Assembly (NCBI GenBank): GCA_964423195.1
Contig: CAYRDY010000094.1
Location: 1-7,847, forward strand
Source: CAKRHR01 sp964423195
GTDB lineage: Bacteria; Bacillota; Clostridia; Lachnospirales; Lachnospiraceae
Direction of reading: 5' to 3'
DNA length: 7,847 bases
The notes beneath the pieces were generated by a model. The model ran no database searches and was not told the DNA's origin. It saw only the letters and a list, made by a program, of their open reading frames with translations. Within the stretch, counting starts at the first letter, position 1, and each line of letters starts with the position of its first letter. The translations under genes and the position numbers were made by a program. Of this stretch, positions 1 to 5,627 are shown piece by piece.

Positions 1-1081
1 ACTGCGGCAGGGTGAGGATAAAGCAAAAGCGGTAAAGACAGCACAGATTCAATACGAAAGCATGTATGTGTGCCATGAACTGATAAACAATCTGCTTTTT
101 TATATTTCGGAGACACTTCCGATTCTGCTTGGTTTCTACTTGTACCTCTTGCATCAAGCGGAGCTGAGTCAAGTGTTGTTTCTTTTACAATTCACACAAT
201 ATCTGGTTATTTATATGATGGATATTAGCGAATCGTGGTGCAATATTCGATCTTCGCATGATGTGCTTGGAAAATTAAAAAGGCTGTTGTCGAATAGAAG
301 AACAGTGCAGGAAGACACATTGTCCACAAATTTTGAAACGTTGTCTGATCCCACGATCTCAGTACAAAAAATGAATATTTCATACGGTGAAATTCAGGCA
401 ATCAGGGATCTAACGCTTGATGTTCGATGTGGAGAATTCGTCATTTTAACCGGAAAGAGTGGATCCGGAAAGAGTTCATTATTGAATGCATTACAAAGAT
501 ATGTTGACTTTTCCGGTATGTATTTTTTGTCTGGATGCAGTGTAGACAAAATACCATTAGACAGGTTTAGGACAAATTTTGCCTATGTTCCTCAGAGAGA
601 CGACCTTTTACCTGTCACTATTTTTGAAAACTTAACGATGGGGAACCCTGACATCCAAAGGCAAAAGGTCATGGATATGCTTAAAGCGTTAAAAATTTAT
701 GATACGATCGAACAATTGACGAATGGCATGCAGACAATTGTAGGACTCAACGGCGTAGAACTCTCTGGCGGTGAGAAACAGCGCGTATGTATTGCCCGTG
801 CTTTACTCAAGGATGCGCCTATTATTCTGTTAGATGAACCGACGTCGGCATTGGATCCAATGAACGAGGATATCGTCGTAAAAAAACTAAGTGGTCTTAA
901 AGACAAGTGTGTGATTATGGCGTCACATCGCGTCGAATGCTTTAGATTTGCTACGCGAATCGTTTGGCTAGACGAAGGACAGATTGTCGCAGAAGGCACA
1001 TATGACCAACTGCTTCATGAGTCCGTGGAATTTAGAGCGTACATAGCTCAAATACGGGAGGATTCGGCAGGTTGCACTTAA
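1..1081 (+). CDS. ABC transporter, membrane segment plus ATPase (5' end missing)
   Basis: This is a half-transporter of the exporter type whose N-terminal part lies outside the window; the frame is open from base 2, so the ATG at 62 is internal. Counting from that Met, residues about 8-58 are hydrophobic and fit the last transmembrane helices. A full nucleotide-binding domain follows: Walker A GKSGSGKS (131-138), Q-loop Gln178 in YVPQRD, signature LSGGEKQR (234-241), Walker B IILLDEP (254-260), D-loop SALD and H-loop His289. All residues needed for ATP hydrolysis are present. The substrate cannot be read. Such fused proteins usually work as dimers that export peptides, lipids or drugs. The gene is visibly AT-richer than the metabolic genes to its right, which suggests a separate origin. 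It converges on the abfD operon, with the stop only 134 bases from the abfD stop. Confidence 0.93.
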   Translation, partial: LRQGEDKAKAVKTAQIQYESMYVCHELINNLLFYISETLPILLGFYLYLLHQAELSQVLFLLQFTQYLVIYMMDISESWCNIRSSHDVLGKLKRLLSNRRTVQEDTLSTNFETLSDPTISVQKMNISYGEIQAIRDLTLDVRCGEFVILTGKSGSGKSSLLNALQRYVDFSGMYFLSGCSVDKIPLDRFRTNFAYVPQRDDLLPVTIFENLTMGNPDIQRQKVMDMLKALKIYDTIEQLTNGMQTIVGLNGVELSGGEKQRVCIARALLKDAPIILLDEPTSALDPMNEDIVVKKLSGLKDKCVIMASHRVECFRFATRIVWLDEGQIVAEGTYDQLLHESVEFRAYIAQIREDSAGCT

Positions 1082-1082
1082 A

Positions 1083-1208
1083 TAAAAAGCCCCGGCAAGC
1101 GGCCATGCAGACGACAAGCGGCCATGCAGACGGCAGGCGGCCATGCAGACGGCAGGCGGCCATGCAGACGGCAAGTGGCCATGCGGACGGCAGGCCCGCT
1201 TGCGGGGC
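1083..1208 (-). terminator. Intrinsic terminator of the abfD operon with a repeat-filled loop
   Basis: On the minus strand, GCCCCGCAAGCGGG (1208-1195) starts 7 bases after the abfD stop. It can pair with CCGCTTGCCGGGGC (1102-1089), which is followed at once by TTTTT (1088-1084). The stem is about 12-13 bp with one bulged base and ends in a T-tract, the form of an intrinsic terminator. The loop is about 92 bases and holds the 19-bp repeats. On the plus strand the T-tract is missing, so it should not terminate the ABC gene in the same way. The pairing is seen; its activity with so long a loop is inference. Confidence 0.6.
1097..1191. repeat. Five-copy 19-bp tandem repeat (minisatellite)
   Basis: Five head-to-tail copies of AGGCGGCCATGCAGACGGC begin at 1097, 1116, 1135, 1154 and 1173. 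The two middle copies (1135, 1154) are identical. The first two begin AAG, the first also has GAC for GGC near its end, and the last has AAGTGG and GCGG changes. The degenerate outer copies and identical inner copies are typical of growth by slippage or unequal exchange. The period is not a multiple of three and the array lies between two convergent stop codons, so it is not coding. Confidence 0.95.
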
Positions 1209-1215
1209 ATGAAGT

Positions 1216-2667
1216 TTACTCCTCGATGTGGGCGATCTCCTTGGCCATCTCCATCTTGCTCTCCAAGTCTCCCTGGCGGGCGATCATGATGCGCTGAGCC
1301 TGCGGTGAGCCCGCGCCGTGCATGGACTCCGTGCGGTAGCCGACAGCGGCGGAACCCATGGTCAGGTTCTCGATCAGGCGCAGAATCTTCATGCGGTTCT
1401 CTGTGGAGACCGAGGCGATCCCCTTGAGGTATTTTTCAACGATCGGGCCGATGGTCGGATCTTTTAGGTCTTTATCCGAAGGGGCGGTGACCATGATGCC
1501 GCCGGCGATGTCCTCGGCCAGACGCGCGATCTCATACGGATAGCGGGTCACATTCTGCTTGCAGACGTTGGCCAGCAGCAGGTTGATCAGATAGTTGCCG
1601 GATTTCGTCTTCACGCCCTCGCACGAGCAGGAGATGCCGCAGCAGTATAATGTCTCATTTAGGTGGGTCATCTCGATCAGTTTGTCCTTGATGTGGGAGG
1701 CCTTGTCCACGCCGTTGTACTTGGCAGCCACGGCGCTGGCGCCGATGAGCACGTCGCCCACGCCGACCTTGCAGCCGCCGTAGGACTGGCGGTGATAGCC
1801 GGCAAAGCGCTCGACGAGCATGCCGGAGAAATCGTACTCGCCGTCCATGAAGATGCGGTCGTTCGGCACAAAGACATCGTCAAAGATGACCAGCGCTTCC
1901 ATGCCGCCGAATTCAGGGTTGCCGACGTCGATGGTGGATCCCTCCAGTTTTCTGGTGTCGCAGGACTGACGTCCGACGATCATATAGATACCCTTGGTGT
2001 CTGACGGCACGGCGAAGGAGACGGCATAATCTCTGTCCGCCTCTTTCATGGCCACGGTAGGCATGACGAGCACCTCGTGGGAGTTGACCATACCGGTCTG
2101 ATGCGCCTTGGCGCCCCGGACGATGATGCCGTCCTCACGGCGCTCCACGACATGGAGGTAGAGATCCGGGTCGGCCTGGGCGTGCGGCGCCAAGGAGCGG
2201 TCGCCCTTCGGGTCTGTCATGGCGCCGTCCACCATGAGGTCATTTTTCTGGCAGTAGACCAGGAATTTGCGGAAATTCTCGTGATAATGTGTGCCGTGCT
2301 TTTCATCACACTCATAGGTGGTGCTGTAGACGGCGTTGAATGAATCCATACCGACGCAGCGCTGGAAGCACGCGGCCGTCTTCTGACCGCACAGGCGCTG
2401 CATTTTCACCTTTTTGACCAGGTCATCCGTGCTCTGGTGAATGTGCGTGAAGCGGTTGATCTTTTCGCCGGTGATGTGTGAGGTGGCAGTCATCAGCTCC
2501 TCGTACTCCGGCATCTGAGCCAGATCGTAAGTCATCTTCACGGAATTGAGTGAAGGCCTTAGAATCGGGTGGTCCACCGGATTTTCGATTCTCTCTCCGA
2601 ACATGTAAACCTGGAGATTCATTTTGCGCATGCTTTCGACATACTTTTCGCCTGTCATAAGAGCCAT
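1216..2667 (-). CDS. abfD: 4-hydroxybutyryl-CoA dehydratase / vinylacetyl-CoA isomerase
   Basis: A cytoplasmic FAD and [4Fe-4S] enzyme that dehydrates 4-hydroxybutyryl-CoA to crotonyl-CoA and isomerises vinylacetyl-CoA, in clostridial fermentation of 4-aminobutyrate or succinate. At 483 residues it is near the roughly 490 of the C. aminobutyricum enzyme, and long stretches agree with my recall of that protein, such as HQSTDDL, AGYHRQSYGGCKVGVGDV and RTESMHGAGSPQAQRIMIAR. The four cluster ligands known for the family are present: Cys100, Cys104, His292 and Cys299. Glu257 and Glu447 match conserved active-site acids. The ligands separate it from the related flavin monooxygenases of the HpaB type. 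About seven residues are missing near 400-415 compared with AbfD. The ATG at 2667 has AAAGGAAGGA 8 bases upstream. It is the second gene of an operon, 27 bases after the dehydrogenase. A relative acting on another hydroxyacyl-CoA is possible. Confidence 0.93.
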   Translation of the reverse strand: MALMTGEKYVESMRKMNLQVYMFGERIENPVDHPILRPSLNSVKMTYDLAQMPEYEELMTATSHITGEKINRFTHIHQSTDDLVKKVKMQRLCGQKTAACFQRCVGMDSFNAVYSTTYECDEKHGTHYHENFRKFLVYCQKNDLMVDGAMTDPKGDRSLAPHAQADPDLYLHVVERREDGIIVRGAKAHQTGMVNSHEVLVMPTVAMKEADRDYAVSFAVPSDTKGIYMIVGRQSCDTRKLEGSTIDVGNPEFGGMEALVIFDDVFVPNDRIFMDGEYDFSGMLVERFAGYHRQSYGGCKVGVGDVLIGASAVAAKYNGVDKASHIKDKLIEMTHLNETLYCCGISCSCEGVKTKSGNYLINLLLANVCKQNVTRYPYEIARLAEDIAGGIMVTAPSDKDLKDPTIGPIVEKYLKGIASVSTENRMKILRLIENLTMGSAAVGYRTESMHGAGSPQAQRIMIARQGDLESKMEMAKEIAHIEE

Positions 2668-2694
2668 AGAAATATTCCTTCCTTTCGTTGAATT

Positions 2695-3744
2695 TCAGTC
2701 CCACGGATGCAGGACGACTTTGATCGCCTCGCCGGTTCTGGTGAGGTGGATACCCTCATTGATCTGATCCAGCGGCAAAATGTGTGTGATAAATTTCTCG
2801 GTCGGGAAGGACGGAGAAATCGCCAGCTGGAAGGCGCGTTTGGACTGGCTGTAGGAAGCGCCGAAATGACCCTTGATCCAGATGTTGTTGTAGTGGATCA
2901 GGTTGCAGTCGAGTTCCGTCATGGAACCCTTCGGCACGCCGCCAAAGAAGACGACCAGGCCGCCTTTTTTAACCATATGGATGCTCTGCGTCTGAGTCGC
3001 GTTGGACGGGGTCGCGGAGATGACCTTGTCGGCGCCCCTGCCGCCCGTCAACTTTTTGACCGCCTCGATCGGATCCTCATCGGAACTGTTGACGGTGATG
3101 TCCACGCCAAAGTTTTTGGACATCTCAAGGCGTTTCCCGTTGAGGTCGATCATGATCACCTTTTGGGCGCCGCGCAGCTTGGCGAGCTGGGACATGAAGC
3201 AGCCGATCGGGCCTGCGCCGATGATGACTAAGGTGTCCGGATAGCCGACCTGAATATTTTCCAGGCAGGCAAACACGGAGGTCAGCGGTTCGCCAAGACT
3301 TGCGGCCTCGAAACTGACATCATCGGGGATCTCATAGATGCCGCCGCGGCGGATCTTCTCGCCCTTTACGGCGACAAACTGGGCGAAGCCGCCCGTGCCG
3401 GCAAGGGACGCCACTTCTTTATTGGAGCAATTCTCACTGTGGCCGCTGATGCACTCGTCGCATTCCATGCAGTAGGTGCCTGGGAAGAGGAACAGCCGAT
3501 CGCCGACCTTGTACTTTGTCTCGTCCCTGCCGATCTCATCGACGACGCCGACAATCTCATGGCCATATATAAACGGATAATCGCCCTTGCGGGAATCGCT
3601 GGTCAGGTTGCGGATGTCCGAGCCGCACAAGCCCACAGCCATGATCTTGATGATCAGGCCGTCGTCCGGGCAGGCGGGCTTTTCTGTCATCTCCACACGG
3701 ATGTCATTCGGGCCGTACATTAACGCCGCTTTCATTTGCATCAT
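2695..3744 (-). CDS. Zinc-dependent medium-chain alcohol dehydrogenase
   Basis: A cytoplasmic NAD(P)-dependent alcohol or polyol dehydrogenase of the medium-chain family, of the sorbitol/threonine dehydrogenase type, 349 residues. Catalytic zinc ligands are Cys40 (GLCGSD), His62-Glu63 (YGHE) and Glu152 (GEPLTS). The structural zinc lobe is complete: Cys92, Cys95, Cys98, Cys106. The Rossmann loop is GAGPIG (176-181), and Asp200 at the end of the next strand (IMIDLN) favours NAD over NADP. I chose the ATG at 3744 because GAGGAGA (3757-3751) lies 6 bases upstream; a GTG at 3747 and ATGs at 3741 and 3735 are alternatives. It is the first gene of the operon with abfD, so a role as 4-hydroxybutyrate dehydrogenase is attractive, but the better-known clostridial enzymes for that step are iron-type dehydrogenases, and sugar alcohols are equally possible. 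The substrate is unknown. Confidence 0.92.
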   Translation of the reverse strand: MMQMKAALMYGPNDIRVEMTEKPACPDDGLIIKIMAVGLCGSDIRNLTSDSRKGDYPFIYGHEIVGVVDEIGRDETKYKVGDRLFLFPGTYCMECDECISGHSENCSNKEVASLAGTGGFAQFVAVKGEKIRRGGIYEIPDDVSFEAASLGEPLTSVFACLENIQVGYPDTLVIIGAGPIGCFMSQLAKLRGAQKVIMIDLNGKRLEMSKNFGVDITVNSSDEDPIEAVKKLTGGRGADKVISATPSNATQTQSIHMVKKGGLVVFFGGVPKGSMTELDCNLIHYNNIWIKGHFGASYSQSKRAFQLAISPSFPTEKFITHILPLDQINEGIHLTRTGEAIKVVLHPWD

Positions 3745-3767
3745 CACTCATCTCCTCATTGTGTTAG

Positions 3768-3790
3768 GAATACTTCTTTTTGAAGAATTC
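3768..3790 (-). other. Hairpin in the leader of the dehydrogenase-abfD mRNA
   Basis: In the predicted leader, GAATTCTTC and GAAGTATTC can pair over 9 positions with one mismatch around an AAAAA loop. It ends about 10 bases before the ribosome binding site of the dehydrogenase. No T-run follows, so it is not a terminator; it could affect mRNA stability or translation, or have no role. The same leader (about 3820-3850) is GC-rich with a short CGGCG/CGCCG stem. Confidence 0.35.
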
Positions 3791-3874
3791 TCTCGGCAAG
3801 TTCATATTACGGGTTGTTTTCATCTCCGGCGACGCGCAGGGCGCCGCGTGAACATTTATTTTGATCGCATTTTC

Positions 3875-3903
3875 AGTATAAACATTTAAATAAGCTGCTT
3901 CAA
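3875..3903 (-). promoter_or_regulatory. Sigma-A promoter of the dehydrogenase-abfD operon
   Basis: On the minus strand, -35 TTGAAG (3903-3898) and -10 TATACT (3880-3875) are separated by exactly 17 bases. The -10 differs from consensus at one position and the -35 at two. Transcription would start near 3868, giving a leader of about 124 bases. No better minus-strand match was seen between it and the gene. Confidence 0.7.
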
Positions 3904-3911
3904 ACAGAGAA

Positions 3912-3931
3912 TTGCCGTTTTGTAACGGCAA
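3912..3931. promoter_or_regulatory. Perfect 20-bp dyad upstream of the dehydrogenase promoter, likely operator
   Basis: TTGCCGTTTTGTAACGGCAA is an 8-bp perfect inverted repeat around TTGT. It ends 8 bases upstream of the -35 box of the dehydrogenase-abfD promoter. Flanking TTCAAAC (3899-3905) and GTTTGAA (3932-3938) could extend the symmetry across a 6-base asymmetry. There is no T-run on either side, so it is not a terminator. The position fits an activator or repressor site, but no regulator gene lies in the window. Confidence 0.55.
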
Positions 3932-3947
3932 GTTTGAACTGCCTGCC

Positions 3948-4061
3948 GCCAATCGTCGGAAAAATTTCACGCCAATCGTCGGAAAAATTTCACGCCAACT
4001 ATCGGAAAAATTTCACGCCAATCGTCGGAAAAAATTTCCGCCAATCGTCGGAAAATGCTTG
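3948..4061. repeat. Five 23-bp direct repeats upstream of the DUF4143 ATPase
   Basis: Five tandem copies of GCCAATCGTCGG followed by AAAAATTTCAC begin at 3948, 3971, 3994, 4017 and 4040. The third has AACTATCGG for AATCGTCGG. The fourth gains one A in its A-run and loses one base near its end, so the 23-base period is kept. The fifth is degenerate after GGAAAA and runs into the -35 box of the ATPase promoter. There are no unique spacers, so this is not a CRISPR array. The arrangement resembles an iteron-like or operator array for a DNA-binding protein; the binder is unknown. Confidence 0.93.
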
Positions 4062-4087
4062 TAAAAAGTATTTTTTTGATGCATAAT
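4059..4087 (+). promoter_or_regulatory. Sigma-A promoter of the DUF4143 ATPase gene
   Basis: -35 TTGTAA (4059-4064) and -10 CATAAT (4082-4087) are 17 bases apart, matching consensus at 4 and 5 of 6 positions. The spacer contains a run of seven T. Transcription would start near 4094, about 70 bases before the chosen ATG. The -35 box shares its first bases with the end of the last 23-bp repeat, so whatever binds the repeats would probably touch RNA polymerase. Confidence 0.65.
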
Positions 4088-4163
4088 GGAGACATGGGAA
4101 ATGAAGGTTGACCGATCATGACAGATCGTGCTTGCCCGAACGGTGATTGAAAGCAGGTGTTTT

Positions 4164-5438
4164 ATGAAGAAATACAGAAAAAGAATTGCGGACGGTATTC
4201 TGGCGCGCAAATTGGAGGGAAAGGGCGCTGTTTTGATCGAGGGGCCCAAATGGTGCGGGAAAACGACGACCGCCGAGCAGTTTGCCGCCAGCATCCTATA
4301 TATGGATGACCCGGAGAGGAGAGATCAAAACATCACCATGTCCCAGTTGAATCCCAAACGATTACTGAGCGGCGCGGTGCCGAGGCTGATCGACGAGTGG
4401 CAGCTCGCCCCCAGACTTTGGGACGCGATTCGCTTTGAGGTGGATCACCGCGGGGAACCTGGTCAGTTTGTACTCACGGGTTCGGCCGTGCCCGCCGACA
4501 TGAGGGAAGTCACGCATTCCGGCACGGGGCGGTTCGCCTGGCTGACTATGAGGCCGATGAGTTTATACGAGTCCGGAGAATCTACCGGCGAGGTCAGCCT
4601 GAGGGATATGTTTGACAGCGCCGCGGAAATTGACGGTTCCTCCGATCTCGATCTGGAGCGTCTCGCCTTTCTCGTGTGCAGGGGCGGATGGCCGCAGGCG
4701 GTGGATATGCGGGATGAGATTGCGCTGGAGCAGGCGATGGATTATTGCGATGCCGTTGTCCGATCGGATATCAACCGTGTGGACAACGTGCAAAAAAATC
4801 CCGAAAGGGTTCGGAGACTCATGCGCTCCTACGCGAGAAATCAGGGCGGGCAGGTTCCAAACACCGTGCTTGCGCAGGATATTTCGTCGAGTGGTGATCT
4901 GGCGATCAGTGAGGAGACCGTCGCCTCTTATGTCAATGCGCTGCGCAAAATCTTTGTCGTGGAGGATATGCCCGCGTGGAATCCGAATCTCCGGTCAAAG
5001 ACGGCCATTCGGTCATCCGACACGCGTTACTATGTGGACCCATCGATCGCCGCAGCGGCCTTGGGGATTGGTCCGAGTGACCTGATCAATGATCTGAAAA
5101 CGTTCGGTTTTCTCTTTGAGACACTCTGTGTCAGAGATCTTCGCGTCTTCGCGGATGCGTTAAACGGTGAGGTCTACCACTATCGGGACAAAGACGGACA
5201 GGAATGCGATGCGGTTATTCATCTGCGAGACGGCAAATATGCCCTGATTGAGATAAAGCTGGGCGGTGACAGGCTCATCGAGGAGGGCGCGAAAAGCCTG
5301 ATGGCGATGAAAGCAAAGATTGATACCGATCAGATGAACGCGCCATCTTTTCTCATGGTTCTCACAGGGACAGGTGATTACGCGTACCGACGCGGCGACG
5401 ACATATTTGTCGTACCCGTCGGCTGCCTGAAAGACTGA
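4164..5438 (+). CDS. AAA_14 / DUF4143 family ATPase
   Basis: A 424-residue P-loop ATPase with an N-terminal AAA domain and a C-terminal DUF4143 region; the cellular job of this widespread family is not established. Visible motifs: Walker A GPKWCGKT (27-34), Walker B LIDE (75-78) followed by Trp-Gln, and a sensor-like LTGS (104-107). Residues about 180-270 look helical or winged-helix-like. The C-terminal part carries a PD-(D/E)XK-like signature: Glu319 (FETLC), Asp349 (ECDAVI) and Glu363-x-Lys365 (IEIKLGG), so a nuclease-type fold may be intact. The ATG at 4164 is preferred because AGGTG lies 4 bases before it; an in-frame GTG at 4128 would add 12 residues and lacks a clear site. It stands alone, with its own promoter, repeat array and terminator, which fits an independently mobile accessory gene. 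Family call firm, function open. Confidence 0.92.
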   Translation: MKKYRKRIADGILARKLEGKGAVLIEGPKWCGKTTTAEQFAASILYMDDPERRDQNITMSQLNPKRLLSGAVPRLIDEWQLAPRLWDAIRFEVDHRGEPGQFVLTGSAVPADMREVTHSGTGRFAWLTMRPMSLYESGESTGEVSLRDMFDSAAEIDGSSDLDLERLAFLVCRGGWPQAVDMRDEIALEQAMDYCDAVVRSDINRVDNVQKNPERVRRLMRSYARNQGGQVPNTVLAQDISSSGDLAISEETVASYVNALRKIFVVEDMPAWNPNLRSKTAIRSSDTRYYVDPSIAAAALGIGPSDLINDLKTFGFLFETLCVRDLRVFADALNGEVYHYRDKDGQECDAVIHLRDGKYALIEIKLGGDRLIEEGAKSLMAMKAKIDTDQMNAPSFLMVLTGTGDYAYRRGDDIFVVPVGCLKD

Positions 5439-5461
5439 TCTGTCGGGAAGGACGCCCGGTC

Positions 5462-5474
5462 AGCCGCGGCGCGG
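5462..5474. promoter_or_regulatory. Upstream copy of a GC-only dyad (possible operator)
   Basis: AGCCGCGGCGCGG here is repeated exactly at 5545-5557. The core GCCGCG-G-CGCGGC is an odd inverted repeat; this copy has T instead of C at its last position (5475). The two copies are 83 bases apart, close to eight helical turns, which would suit a repressor binding both. The repeat is seen; the regulatory role is inference. Confidence 0.4.
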
Positions 5475-5490
5475 TATCTTGCGGTGTGGA

Positions 5491-5516
5491 GCCGTTTAGC
5501 AAAACGGCCGCTTTTT
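5491..5516 (+). terminator. Intrinsic terminator of the DUF4143 ATPase gene
   Basis: GCCGTTT (5491-5497) pairs perfectly with AAACGGC (5502-5508) around AGCA, followed by CGC and TTTTT (5512-5516). It lies 53 bases after the ATPase stop and separates that gene from the kinase operon. Confidence 0.85.
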
Positions 5517-5541
5517 CCGCTATGTAGGGGCAAATTCGTTT

Positions 5542-5570
5542 TTGAGCCGCGGCGCGGCGTTTGGTATTCT
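5542..5570 (+). promoter_or_regulatory. Possible promoter of the kinase-transporter operon
   Basis: -35 TTGAGC (5542-5547) and -10 TATTCT (5565-5570) are 17 bases apart; each matches consensus at 4 of 6 positions. The spacer is unusually GC-rich because it holds the dyad. Transcription would start near 5577, about 50 bases before the chosen kinase start. A shifted -10 in the following TTTTAATAG cannot be ruled out. Confidence 0.4.
5545..5558. promoter_or_regulatory. Downstream copy of the GC-only dyad, over the kinase promoter
   Basis: This copy has the full perfect dyad GCCGCG-G-CGCGGC (5546-5558). It overlaps the -35 box and first half of the spacer of the possible kinase promoter, so a bound protein would block RNA polymerase. 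An RNA hairpin is less likely because the stem would need a very short loop and no T-run follows directly. Confidence 0.42.
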
Positions 5571-5627
5571 TTTAATAGATGAATTCTGCTTATGAAAGCC
5601 GATGGTTGCGGCGGAATGGAGTGTATG

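Noticed and set aside
968..1210. Small minus-strand reading frame with repeated His-Gly/Ser-Ala-Trp peptides
   Set aside because: It is only the translated 19-bp repeat running antisense into the ABC gene; it overlaps the likely terminator and has no ribosome binding site.
1216..2667. 4-hydroxyphenylacetate 3-monooxygenase (HpaB)
   Set aside because: This related family lacks the Cys/Cys/His/Cys iron-sulfur ligands, all of which are present here.
2707..3231. 174-codon plus-strand open frame
   Set aside because: It is antisense to the zinc dehydrogenase, which carries all its zinc and NAD motifs in the other strand.
3912..3931. Intrinsic terminator
   Set aside because: The stem is strong but has no T-run on either side and does not follow a gene; an operator is more likely.
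3948..4061. CRISPR array
   Set aside because: The 23-bp units are directly adjacent with no unique spacers, and no cas gene is present.
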